From: Chitinimonas arctica
GTDB taxonomy: Bacteria; Pseudomonadota; Gammaproteobacteria; Burkholderiales; Chitinimonadaceae
Length of the DNA: 64,000 bases
Assembly: GCF_007431345.1 (NCBI RefSeq)
Contig: NZ_CP041730.1
Location: forward strand, 744,001-808,000
Direction: 5' to 3'
The notes under the pieces were generated by a model, which made no database searches, had not been told where the DNA came from, and was given only the letters and a program-made list of their open reading frames with translations. This document shows, one piece after another, positions 56,400-64,000 of this stretch. Both the position numbers and the translations under genes were made by a program. How positions within the stretch are numbered: the first letter of the stretch is position 1; each line of letters opens with the position of its first letter.

Positions 56400-58412
56400 C
56401 TATGCCACCCACTCCGCGGTCATATTGCCCGGCACCACCTCGTAGTGGTCGAACTGCATCGTAAAGCTGGCGCGGCCTGAGCTGAGCGCCCGCAAGCTAC
56501 CGATGTAGCCGAACATCTCCTCCAATGGCACATACGCGTCGATTACCGCACGGCTGCCCCGCAGCTCCTGGCCCCGCACCAAGCCCCGGCGCCGGTTGAT
56601 ATCGCCGATACAGTCACCGACATGGTCCGTTGGCGTGACCACCTCGACCGCCATCACCGGTTCCAGCAGCGCTGGGCCGGCCTTGGCCACGGCTTCGCGG
56701 AAGGCGGCGGTCGCAGCCTGCTCGAAAGCCAGCGTCGATGAATCGCGATCGTGGTAACTACCGTCCAGCAAGGTAGCCTTGAAGTCCACCGTCGGATAGC
56801 CCGCGAGCACGCCGTTCTTGGCCGCGTTGCGGATGCCCGACTCCACGCTGGGAATGAACTCGCGTGGGATTGCGCCGCCGCTGATACGGTTCTCGAACTG
56901 CACACCCGCGCCACGAGGGAGCGCCTCGAAGCGCAGCAATACCTCGGCAAATTGCCCGGGGCCGCCCGTCTGCTTCTTATAGACATGCCGCACCTCCACC
57001 ATCTTGACGAACGTTTCGCGGTAAGCCACCTGCGGCTTGCTGCTCGACACTTCCACCCGGTAGCGGCTACGCAGCTTCTCCAGCGTGACCTCCAGCTGCA
57101 GCTCACCCATACCGGACAAAATAGTCTGCCCGGAATCATGGTCCTGCCTCAGCCGTAGGCTGGGGTCTTCCTGAACCAGCGTATGCAAGCCCTTGAACAG
57201 ATTCTGCTGGTCCTCCCGCGTCTTCGGTTCAATCGCCACATCGATCACCGGCTCCGGCGCGACGATCCGCTCCAACACCAGCGGGTGATCCGGATCAGTG
57301 AGCGTTTCGCCGGTTGCGGTCGCCTTCAAGCCGCTAAACGCAGCAATGTCGCCGGCCCGGACGCTTTGCCTTTCCTGCTTGCGGTCCGCATGCATCTCAT
57401 ACAGCCGAGACACACGCTCACGCTTGCCGGTGTTGGCATTGAGCACCGTCGAACCGGCTTCCAGCTGCCCTCGATACACCCTCACGAAGGTCAATATGCC
57501 ATGATCGTCGTGCACCACCTTGAATGCCAAGGCGGCGAACGGCTTATCGACGTCCGTCCCGATGTCCTGCTCAATCTCTTCCGGCGCCGGCAAGTAGGCC
57601 ACCATCGCGTCGAGCAAGGATTCCACGCCCTTGTTCTTGAACGCAGACCCCAATACGACCGGCACGAAGGTGCCCGACAGCGTGCCTTTACGGATGCAGC
57701 GCTGCAATTCCTCAAGCGACGGCAAATGTCCGTCCAGATAGCGCGACAGCAGGGCATCGTCCTGTTCCACCGCCAATTCAACGAGCAACTGTCGATAGCG
57801 CAGCGCCATTTCGAGCATATCGGCCGGAATCGGCAGCGATTCGTACGGTTCGGCATCCGCCGTTGTCCAGACCAGCGCCTGCATCGCCACAAGATCGACC
57901 AAGCCACGGAAGTCGCCTTCCGCGCCGATGGGCAGTTGCAATACCAGCGGCACCACATCCAGCCGCTGCTCGATCATTTCGACCACGCGGAAAAAGTCCG
58001 CGCCCACCCGGTCCAGCTTGTTCACGAAGGCAATCCGCGGTACCCGGTATTTATCCGCCAAGCGCCAGTTGGTTTCGGTCTGCGGCTCGACACCCGCCAC
58101 GCCGTCGAACACGACGACCGCGCCATCGAGCACGCGCAGCGAGCGGTTGACCTCGATATTGAAGTCGATATGGCCCGGCGTATCGATCAAATTGATCTGG
58201 TGATCGCGCCAAAACACCGTGGTGGCCGCACTATTGATGGTGATGCCGCGCGCTTGCTCCTGCGGGTCGAAATCCATCGTGGCCGCGCCGTCGTGCACTT
58301 CACCCAGTCGATGTTGTTCGCCGGTGTAATACAGGATGCGTTCGGTCGTTGTCGTCTTACCTGCGTCGACGTGCGCGATGATGCCGATGTTTCTACGTTT
58401 TCTGGTTTCCAT
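56400..58412 (-). CDS. fusA: Stand-alone elongation factor G paralogue
   Basis: 670 residues, a full translational GTPase: G1 AHVDAGKTT, G3 DTPGH, G4 NKLD, then domains II-V including GQFAEVLLRFEALPRG and the domain IV/V region PTDHVGDCIGDINRRRG. It is somewhat shorter than the usual EF-G (about 700). It is not in a str operon (no rpsL, rpsG or tuf nearby), so it is probably a second EF-G. AGGTGG lies before ATG 58412, immediately after an intrinsic terminator, which suggests conditional expression. A role in antibiotic tolerance or ribosome rescue is possible but unproven. Confidence 0.93.
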   Translation of the reverse strand: METRKRRNIGIIAHVDAGKTTTTERILYYTGEQHRLGEVHDGAATMDFDPQEQARGITINSAATTVFWRDHQINLIDTPGHIDFNIEVNRSLRVLDGAVVVFDGVAGVEPQTETNWRLADKYRVPRIAFVNKLDRVGADFFRVVEMIEQRLDVVPLVLQLPIGAEGDFRGLVDLVAMQALVWTTADAEPYESLPIPADMLEMALRYRQLLVELAVEQDDALLSRYLDGHLPSLEELQRCIRKGTLSGTFVPVVLGSAFKNKGVESLLDAMVAYLPAPEEIEQDIGTDVDKPFAALAFKVVHDDHGILTFVRVYRGQLEAGSTVLNANTGKRERVSRLYEMHADRKQERQSVRAGDIAAFSGLKATATGETLTDPDHPLVLERIVAPEPVIDVAIEPKTREDQQNLFKGLHTLVQEDPSLRLRQDHDSGQTILSGMGELQLEVTLEKLRSRYRVEVSSSKPQVAYRETFVKMVEVRHVYKKQTGGPGQFAEVLLRFEALPRGAGVQFENRISGGAIPREFIPSVESGIRNAAKNGVLAGYPTVDFKATLLDGSYHDRDSSTLAFEQAATAAFREAVAKAGPALLEPVMAVEVVTPTDHVGDCIGDINRRRGLVRGQELRGSRAVIDAYVPLEEMFGYIGSLRALSSGRASFTMQFDHYEVVPGNMTAEWVA

Positions 58413-58424
58413 GATGTACCACCT

Positions 58425-58468
58425 AAAAAGACAAAACCCCTGTCAGGGGACGCCTGCCAGGGGTTTTG
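58425..58468 (-). terminator. Attenuator-like terminator directly before EF-G
   Basis: Eleven-base perfect arms CAAAACCCCTG/CAGGGGTTTTG (58468-58458, 58442-58432), then a T-run and at once the EF-G Shine-Dalgarno. The inner sequence CCCCTG-A-CAGGGG can pair alternatively, so terminator and antiterminator structures are mutually exclusive. Confidence 0.75.
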
Positions 58469-58518
58469 TTTTACCTGGAAGGCGCTAGAGGCCTTCCAGA
58501 CACAATGGTATGGAAAGG

Positions 58519-58659
58519 CTATGCCGTGTCTTGCGCGGTGGCGCAGGCGCCATGCGATACGCACGCGCCAAACGCCGATGCCATGCCAAAGGACGAGCGC
58601 AAGCTCCCGGTCCCTTGGCCAGTGCAAATCGTGGCGATCAACTTGTCATAGGTGCGCAT
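58519..58659 (-). CDS. Small leader ORF 2 upstream of EF-G (46 residues)
   Basis: ATG at 58659 has a strong AGGAG seven bases upstream, and the frame runs 46 codons, beginning MRTYDKLIATICTGQGTG, to TAG, ending 51 bases before the terminator stem in front of EF-G. It contains three Cys and is rich in Ala, Gly and Ser. It lies between two terminators. Whether it is a regulatory leader peptide or a chance frame is open; the ribosome-binding site and position favour translation. Confidence 0.5.
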   Translation of the reverse strand: MRTYDKLIATICTGQGTGSLRSSFGMASAFGACVSHGACATAQDTA

Positions 58660-58691
58660 TACAAACTCCTGCGGGTGGTAAACCCGAAAAC

Positions 58692-58723
58692 AAAAAAACC
58701 CGGTGGGCAGCAGGCCAACCGGG
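58692..58723 (-). terminator. Intrinsic terminator between the two leader ORFs
   Basis: On the minus strand CCCGGTTGG, seven bases, CCCACCGGG (one mismatch), then seven T. A textbook terminator about 300 bases before EF-G. Confidence 0.75.
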
Positions 58724-58752
58724 GTTCTGGTACATCATCCCGGAAGGCAACG

Positions 58753-58778
58753 GCCTCCCGAGCGAAAGCTCAAGAGGC
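58753..58778 (-). other. RNA hairpin at end of leader ORF 1
   Basis: GCCTCTTGAGC and GCTCGGGAGGC around TTTC. Two G-U pairs make it stable only in the minus-strand transcript (the plus strand would have two C-A mismatches), supporting transcription on the minus strand. Confidence 0.5.
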
Positions 58779-58858
58779 TAGACGAAAATGGCCAACGCCA
58801 CGCGCTCGCCCTGCGGCGTAGCGGTGTTGCGATTGAAGGTGCAAAGTTGCGTGGTCAT
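58778..58858 (-). CDS. Small leader ORF 1 upstream of EF-G (26 residues)
   Basis: ATG at 58858, about 22 bases after the predicted transcription start; begins MTTQLCTFNRNTATPQ and ends at a TAG touching a stable hairpin. The Shine-Dalgarno is weak. Its position first in the leader, before a hairpin and a terminator, fits a leader peptide. No database comparison was possible. Confidence 0.45.
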   Translation of the reverse strand: MTTQLCTFNRNTATPQGERVALAIFV

Positions 58859-58886
58859 TTTGGGTCTGGCTCTCTAAGGAAAGTGA

Positions 58887-58916
58887 ACTCTAACACCATG
58901 GCAGGGGGAATTTCAA
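58887..58916 (-). promoter_or_regulatory. Sigma70-type promoter of the EF-G leader
   Basis: -35 TTGAAA (58916-58911), 18 bases, -10 TAGAGT (58892-58887) on the minus strand. Predicted start near 58880, giving a leader of roughly 470 bases before EF-G. Confidence 0.5.
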
Positions 58917-59034
58917 GTGGACAACGAGCAGGCAACCGCAGCAAAAAGTCATATCGCGGTGTCCGAAAATACTTGACCACTACACAATGGTCGCTGTGGA
59001 AAGCCTACACGGCACGCGTTTTCAATGGCGCCTT

Positions 59035-59217
59035 CTCGACTACACAAGGCACCTTGCTGCCTGCTTTCTTCCAAGGCCTCTTGCCGGAGGGCGTATTCAG
59101 GGACGTTGTGGCGGAACTGCGCGGTTGCCATGCAAAGATCACTTCGAAATGCTTGCTGCCTGCGGCGGTGACCTTCCTGGAAACATATATGCCAGGCCGA
59201 TTGAACATTATGGATAA
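59035..59217 (+). pseudogene. hipA fragment, frameshifted
   Basis: Two frames together resemble the N-terminal part of HipA toxins: LLPAFFQGLLPEGVFRDVVAEL in one frame, then DHFEMLAACGGDLPGN in another (HipA has ...LLPEG..R...., then ..LL...GGDLPGA). The frame changes near 59135-59140, and the kinase core is missing. It is therefore a decayed remnant of a HipA-type toxin. No hipB partner is visible. Confidence 0.45.
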
Positions 59218-59609
59218 CCGTCTACTTCAACGTTTTCAATTTTCGGATCGCCTTGAGAGAAAATACTCATGCAGCCATTCCCCGTAACAATCAGCCATTC
59301 GGTTCGGCCGGTATCGAACCCTTGCAGATTATTTTCCTCAGCGGACCAACCACCACCATTGATTTTCAGGACGTGATGGCCGAGCGGGAAATTTGTTGCG
59401 CTCCAATAACGCGCCAAATCAAGCTCATCGAGCAATCGGAATCCCGTAGCGCATTCGAATTGAATCAGCAAGCCAGATATTTGCTTGCTTGCCAGTATTT
59501 CACGCGCCACCAGAACTTGCAGCTGCCCATCTTGCCATTCAACGCTATGGATATCCGAGCCGAAATGTATCGCTTGGGCTTTGCTATATGGCTGGGCATC
59601 AATATGCAT
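59208..59609 (-). CDS. Hypothetical protein (133 residues)
   Basis: Starts MHIDAQPYSKAQAIHFGSDIHS. No signal peptide or membrane segment. Conserved-looking segments FECATGFRLLDELDLARYW and TEWLIVTGNGCMSIFS suggest a small soluble alpha/beta protein of the kind found as orphan immunity-like or hypothetical genes. The coding appearance (amino-acid composition, start, length) is good, but the function is unknown. Confidence 0.6.
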   Translation of the reverse strand: MHIDAQPYSKAQAIHFGSDIHSVEWQDGQLQVLVAREILASKQISGLLIQFECATGFRLLDELDLARYWSATNFPLGHHVLKINGGGWSAEENNLQGFDTGRTEWLIVTGNGCMSIFSQGDPKIENVEVDGYP

Positions 59610-59745
59610 AAAAAATTCTCATCCCGAATGAATGGCAAAGCCGCAATACACCGAAGTGCCCCCACAGTATTTCCATACCTCACCGCTGAGATCGAAAAGG
59701 GGAAACACGCGGCACTTCAAAATGATTCCCGCGCGGAAAGGCTTG

Positions 59746-60036
59746 TCAGTTTTCCCGTTGACGGTATTGGGCAATCATATCCTTGGTCACTTCACGTTCA
59801 TAGCAGATCGGTGCGTAGCCACCCCCACGGCTCCAGGCGCTACGCTTGCCACAACTGCGCCCCCGGGCATCTGCATTGTAAGGACAGGGACAATTGCCCG
59901 GGTAACCGGCTTTCGATTCCTGCATGATAGCTTGCCTAATCTGGGCGTCTGATTTCTGGGTTTCCTTGGCTTGGGTGGAGAACGAAATTAGTCCGGTGGC
60001 CAGCGCGAGCAAAAGCGCGCTCGACACAATGCGCAT
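59746..60036 (-). CDS. Small exported protein with conserved Cys motif
   Basis: 96 residues from ATG 60036 (GGAG ten bases before). Signal peptide to about residue 23 (ISFSTQAKE). The mature part has YPGNCPCPYNADARGRSCGKRSAWSR and a later PICYERE, so four Cys likely form two disulphides. The NCPCPYN....SCG pattern recurs in exported hypothetical proteins of proteobacteria. Function unknown. Confidence 0.7.
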   Translation of the reverse strand: MRIVSSALLLALATGLISFSTQAKETQKSDAQIRQAIMQESKAGYPGNCPCPYNADARGRSCGKRSAWSRGGGYAPICYEREVTKDMIAQYRQREN

Positions 60037-60131
60037 AGTCGTCTCCATGTCGGTTTGAGGTCGCTACGAAACCCGACCAGAAGCGAATGGTAGACTCTGG
60101 GTGTCTTGTTCTCCAGGGAATCTTTAAAAAC

Positions 60132-61438
60132 TTAACGCAGCAGGTCAAGCCTGGCCCGTACCCAGTCAAACCCAATATGTTCCTGCTCCAACCGCAAGTT
60201 AGCGCGGATACGGTTGTCCCGCAGATCGTTATACAACTCGTGCTCCTCCCTGGTCAGCCGGTGTAGATCGATACACTGCGGCTTATCCTCAATACCCCAT
60301 AACTCGGAATAGGCCTGCAAGGTGTCTCGATCCATCGACAACGACGTGACGTGGGGAAAATACTTTCGTAGTTTATCCAGGATGGCAAAGCCGTGAGTAT
60401 CAATATCACCCCAATAGTAGACCTCGCATCGCTCAAGCCAACGCGCTTTAGCCAACGCCTCCCAGCCATATCCCGAGCCAAAAACAATCATTGAGCCGGA
60501 TACACATGGAAAGGCCAGGAAATTGGTTTCGTTCTCCGTGATAAACACCCGCCGAACTTCCAGCTTCAATTGGCTAAAGCTGTCCGCATCCAATGTGATA
60601 TCGGGGCAAGAGATACCCGGCACCACTTGAACGCCCGGATCCAGAATCCGGGAACGAATTCGTATTGGCTTCCCCAGAAAGCCATATCGAGCGGAAAACT
60701 GACCCACCCCGGTTTTCGTCAAGTCCATACCCTCAACTGGCAAGCTCAAATCAAGCAACTCGGCCAGCACAGAGCGATGTGATTCAATGAACTTGCTATG
60801 AACACCAAGGTAGGCCACCAACTCAGCCAAGCCCTGTTGCAAGGGCTGGGTTGCCACCAGCTCGCTCAAGGTGATCTGCGCCTTGTCCTGTAAAGCGTGG
60901 TGGATGTGGCGGATCAGGTGAGCCTTGTCCAGCACCACCTGATCGAACAGCGCTTGCGCATCGATGTCTTCTTCGCCTGCCTGCAAAGCCAGGTCGGTAA
61001 TCACCGGCTTCACCGCCGGCGTGAACAAGGGGCGCTCCATCGCCAGCTCGATGTCGGCCTGCGCCTCGGCCATCTCCATCACATTGCCCGGTGGCGGCGA
61101 CTCGCGCAGGGCCAGCGCCTTGCTCTCGATGCCATGCAGGATGTCCATGATGCGGCGGTTCTCCAGCCACGCCTGTCGGGTGCTGCCCAGTCGTTCAGAT
61201 ACTCGAGTGCGGGTTTGGGGAAGGCCGTCTCGCCCTTCTCGCCCAACTGCAACCGCAAGGCATATAGTTCATCTTCCAGCGCCTCGGCCAGGTCCGCTGC
61301 TGCCTTCCCCCGTACGTTCGGTGCCACGAACACGCGATGCAGAAAACTCGCCACCAATGGCGCATGGTCCGAGCGCAATAACCGCCATGCCGGGTTGTGG
61401 GTTCGGAGGACTTCCAAAGTGGAGAAGTCGAGGGTCAT
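60132..61438 (-). pseudogene. Collapsed Wadjet locus: jetA remnants fused to jetD C-terminus
   Basis: Three pieces in Wadjet order. (1) 61438 to about 61175: JetA (DUF3375) N-terminus, HNPAWRLLRSDHAPLVASFL...RVFVAPNVR, to ALEYLNDWAAP. (2) After a junction that loses about 200 residues and shifts frame, JetA C-terminus from AWLENRRIMDILHGIE to QPLQQGLAELVAYL. (3) In frame at about 60803, JetD (DUF2220, Toprim-like) from GVHSKFIESHR through VFITENETNFLAFP, YYWGDIDTHGFAIL and the C-terminus. jetB, jetC and the JetD N-terminus are missing. JetABCD is an SMC-like complex that cleaves plasmids; this remnant cannot work. Whether the 338-residue JetA-JetD fusion is still made is unknown. Confidence 0.82.
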
Positions 61439-61916
61439 CGAGCATCAATCCTGAATATTTACGACCAGCAACCGAGGACGTGTCGAAACCGTCCTTGGTA
61501 GGTACGATGGGGGAGCATTAGGCTGCCTGGTCGCTCTGGACACTGGCCACCTGAGCCAAGTCGAGGCTGCGAAGCTGACTCTCCAGCTCTGCAATAGAAC
61601 CCCAAGGCAGGACTGGCGAGTTCTGCCTTTCGTCCGGAGGATTCGACGGAAGTTCGTTGGACCATCCATCACCACCAACGAGCGGGAGCAGTGGCCGCTT
61701 GTGCAACCAAGCCACGCAGACTTCCGAAATTGTGCCGGCCCGTCCGCCGAATGCCGTCGCAGTATACCTTCAGCAACGACAAGCATGATTCGTCATCGAC
61801 TGGCGGCGGCTGTAGATAGATCGGCTTCGGTACGGCTTCGCGTAGCAATGACGGAAACCAAGCCGAGTCACCGCGACTGGTTTCTAATGAGAAGATTCGG
61901 GAGAGGGTGTAGCGCG
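61439..61916. other. Gap between Wadjet remnant and Crp/Fnr gene
   Basis: About 480 bp. Several short minus-strand frames are present (for example 61962-61669 with FSLETSRGDSAWFP...CDGIRRTG, and 61715-61518), but none has a start signal or a family I recognise. They could be fragments of one decayed gene. No repeat or IS end is seen. Confidence 0.5.
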
Positions 61917-62639
61917 TTATGGCAACAAGCGGTCGTATTCCTCCTGTACGACCGAATAGCATTCACACACGCACTTCTCGAGCTTGGCGCGGTTCAAAAC
62001 GCTGAGCCGACCTCGCGTGCTTTTTTCGACGGCGCCATCGCGCTGAAGCTGGCCTACCGTTTCGGTGATGCTCTCCCGGCGCACACCGAGCAAGTTCGAG
62101 ATCATTTCCTGCGTAATCACGACTTCGGTGCCATGCAAGCGGTCCATACTCATCAACAGCCAGCGGCAAAACCGTTGCTCGATGGAATGATGTTGATTGC
62201 AAACGGCGGTTTGCGAGGTTTGCGAGATCAATGCCTGCGTATACAGCAGCGCCAGATGCTGCAGCTTTCCTCCCAGCGAAAACTCCTGTTTCATGACTTT
62301 GCGGCTGAGACGGTAGGCAGCCCCCGCGCACTGCACTTCCGTACTACTGGGCATGCTTTCCCCACCCATGAAAATGGACACGCCGACCAAGCCCTCGTTC
62401 CCAACCAAAGCGACTTCACTGGATGAACCATCCTCCAGTACATAGATCAGCGATACGATGCCGGAGATCGGAAAGTGAAGATAATTCACGTGATCGCCCG
62501 ATTCCGACATAGTCCAGCCCAAAGGCATATCGACGAGCTGCAAATCAGGCAGCAAACGTTCGAAGTCTTTCTTGGGAAGCGCTGCAAGTATGAGATTTTC
62601 CCTCGGGTCGGGATTTTGACCTTTTGATTCGCTTGGCAT
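61917..62639 (-). CDS. Crp/Fnr-family transcriptional regulator
   Basis: 240 residues. Cyclic-nucleotide-binding-like beta roll (GWTMSESGDHVNYLHFPISGIVSLIYVLEDG...EVALVGNEGLVGVSIF) and C-terminal winged HTH (ITQEMISNLLGVRRESITETVGQLQRDGAV). No N-terminal Cys cluster of FNR type. The VEVALVGNEG...GVSIFMGG phrase is typical of the uncharacterised Crp/Fnr group widespread in proteobacteria. Targets unknown. Confidence 0.9.
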   Translation of the reverse strand: MPSESKGQNPDPRENLILAALPKKDFERLLPDLQLVDMPLGWTMSESGDHVNYLHFPISGIVSLIYVLEDGSSSEVALVGNEGLVGVSIFMGGESMPSSTEVQCAGAAYRLSRKVMKQEFSLGGKLQHLALLYTQALISQTSQTAVCNQHHSIEQRFCRWLLMSMDRLHGTEVVITQEMISNLLGVRRESITETVGQLQRDGAVEKSTRGRLSVLNRAKLEKCVCECYSVVQEEYDRLLP

Positions 62640-62780
62640 GGGTTATTTCACCGATAACGTAGATTGGACCGCTTGAAGCACTGGCAAGGCCAATGGGAGT
62701 ATTCCAAACTACCCGGTGAGTTTCCGTGCGCCAACGCACGGACGATTGCGTCAGACACGCGGAGGATTCTTGCGGAAATC

Positions 62781-63920
62781 TCAGTTCATGGGTTGAGCAA
62801 AGAAGAATCTAACCATCTCCTCGCTAGCGTTGGGGCCATGCGCATCTGTAAAACTGCCCTTCCGGTTCCCGCCCGACCATGCGTGTCCTGACCCGTGTAC
62901 TAGCCAGTGTTCGATCATTGGACTGCCATCCGGATAGTGGTAAACCGTGACCGTATAGCGATGCCCACGCGGAATTTTGCCGTGTTGGACCGAACGGCGT
63001 GCGTGTTGAGCCGATGTCTGAGCGGTCCCCTGCAAGGCAAACTCAGCCTGCTTCACCAGCTGCTCGCCATTCCCGGGATGCACGGTTTTATCGTGGTCGC
63101 CATGAAACACAATGGTCGGCAGCCCTTTCTCGCTTTGCGGCCGCCGTCCCTGACCACCTTTACCCTGCTGCATGGCCTGTAGCGCCGATGGCATATCGGT
63201 TGCGGCGCCGTAGGGGAGGCCGGAATGCACGCCGATGGCCGCATAGAGGCCCGGATAAGTGGTGCCCATGATGACGGCCATGGCGCCGCCCGCCGACAGG
63301 CCGGCGATAAATACCCGGCGTGGATCAATGTGGTAACGGTGCACGATATCTTGCGTCATACCCGCCAGAATGGCCGGCTCACCCCTACCCGGCTTCTGGT
63401 CCGTTTCTTTAAACCAGTTCCAGCAACGGCTGTTATTTGCCTGGCTGGACTGGGCGGGATAAAGGACAAAGCAGTGCTTGTTTTCTGCCACCACATTCAT
63501 CTGCGTACCAGCGGCAAAGTCATCCGGATTCTGCGTACAGCCGTGCAGCATCACGATCAAAGGCAAGGGCTGGCCGTGATACGCACCCGGTATATAGAGC
63601 TTGTAGGCGCGGCTACCGGCTGCACAGCTGTAGGTGCCGTCGATAAAACCGTGCCCCCCGTGCTCGACGAAAGTACTGCGCGCGTCGCTTCCTGCAGCAA
63701 TGTCGACAAACACCTCGTCTTGCGGCGGCGCCGGGGTATCGACCACATAGAAAACACCCTCGATAGGGTCTTTTTCCATGCCAGGACCTGTCTCTGCTGT
63801 CGGCGGCTCGGGCAAATCTTTACGAAGGGCGCGTTGAATCAGCGCAGTTGCCTCCGCCAAACTACCTTTCGATGTTAAACGGGTTGCTTCCTGCAACTGG
63901 CTTAACAAGCGTTCATCCAT
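62781..63920 (-). CDS. PHB-depolymerase-family esterase
   Basis: 379 residues, alpha/beta hydrolase of the esterase PHB depolymerase/LpqC family. Seen: oxyanion region VMLHGCTQNPDDFA, nucleophile GLSAGGAMA, acid D in FHGDHDKTVHP, catalytic H in HGSGHAWSGG. It has an unusual N-terminal extension of about 80 residues and no signal peptide, so it is likely intracellular. ATG at 63920 with AAAGG eight bases upstream; an in-frame ATG at 63950 lacks one. Substrate could be short polyester or aryl esters. Confidence 0.9.
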   Translation of the reverse strand: MDERLLSQLQEATRLTSKGSLAEATALIQRALRKDLPEPPTAETGPGMEKDPIEGVFYVVDTPAPPQDEVFVDIAAGSDARSTFVEHGGHGFIDGTYSCAAGSRAYKLYIPGAYHGQPLPLIVMLHGCTQNPDDFAAGTQMNVVAENKHCFVLYPAQSSQANNSRCWNWFKETDQKPGRGEPAILAGMTQDIVHRYHIDPRRVFIAGLSAGGAMAVIMGTTYPGLYAAIGVHSGLPYGAATDMPSALQAMQQGKGGQGRRPQSEKGLPTIVFHGDHDKTVHPGNGEQLVKQAEFALQGTAQTSAQHARRSVQHGKIPRGHRYTVTVYHYPDGSPMIEHWLVHGSGHAWSGGNRKGSFTDAHGPNASEEMVRFFFAQPMN

Positions 63921-64000
63921 ATATCGCACCTTTCGATCTTGCTTGCTCAATTACAGCCTGATGCCAGGTTCAAACAAAAAATACCGCCAGGCTACGCTTG

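Noticed and set aside
57183..58781. Plus-strand open frame of 532 codons opposite EF-G
   Set aside because: Antisense shadow of a clear EF-G gene; no family features.
61445..61962. Possible decayed gene between the Wadjet remnant and the Crp/Fnr gene
   Set aside because: Three overlapping short frames without a common reading or a recognisable motif; noted only as an unassigned gap.
1..64000. tRNA or rRNA genes, CRISPR arrays, IS elements, integrase or attachment sites
   Set aside because: None could be recognised. The long direct repeats are coding A-domain repeats, not mobile-element ends.

Overview
The window is GC-rich (low 60s %), gene-dense proteobacterial chromosome, most likely from a betaproteobacterium. 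The supporting signs are a LuxR/RsaM/LuxI quorum-sensing trio of the Burkholderia/Pseudomonas type, a CusCBA-type metal pump, Wadjet remnants and dual condensation/epimerisation domains in the NRPS. I cannot name the species. No rRNA, tRNA, CRISPR array or intact insertion sequence is visible.

Region 1 (1-28454, all minus strand) is a non-ribosomal peptide cluster read right to left: a 2,4-diaminobutyrate (Dab) aminotransferase broken by a one-base frameshift, an MFS exporter, then three NRPS genes (3, 4 and at least 1 modules; the last runs off the left edge). Adenylation pocket residues read by eye give Ser-Gln-Dab-X-Thr-Leu-Dab-Ser..., where X is an unassigned, probably basic residue. Dual C/E domains sit after residues 1, 3, 5 and 7, predicting a strictly alternating D/L chain. 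The first module opens with a C domain, so N-terminal acylation (a cationic lipopeptide) is likely. The two Dab A-T regions are an exact 1.68 kb repeat and the two Ser A domains a near-exact 1.54 kb repeat.

Region 2 (28996-40154) starts with a small exported protein, then a ten-gene minus-strand operon, mostly with ATGA start/stop overlaps. It runs: LysW-type amino-group carrier protein ending EDWGE, LysX ligase, LysY/ArgC reductase, a fused LysZ kinase-LysK deacylase, split transketolase (two genes), ATP-grasp ligase, amidohydrolase, beta-hydroxyacid dehydrogenase and MFS exporter. This is the enzyme set of carrier-protein-mediated secondary metabolism known from Streptomyces (vazabitide A type), here in a proteobacterium and with a kinase-peptidase fusion. 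It is the most exciting part of the window.

Region 3 (40155-42757) is luxR, rsaM and luxI. A lux-box-like 20-mer lies upstream of luxI, and a perfect relative sits 330 bp upstream of the carrier-protein operon, suggesting quorum control of that operon.

Region 4 (42754-54486) holds housekeeping and accessory genes: DsbA-like protein, two exported metallo-beta-lactamase-fold proteins each divergent from a LysR regulator, a cusCBA-type Cu/Ag efflux operon preceded by a small Cys-containing exported protein, and a periplasmic solute-binding protein.

Region 5 (54610-64000) is accessory and defence-flavoured: an AbiEii-type toxin/antitoxin pair, an SRPBCC protein, a stand-alone EF-G paralogue behind a leader with two small ORFs and two intrinsic terminators, a decayed hipA fragment, two small hypothetical genes, a collapsed Wadjet locus (jetA and jetD pieces fused, jetB and jetC lost), a Crp/Fnr regulator and a PHB-depolymerase-family esterase.
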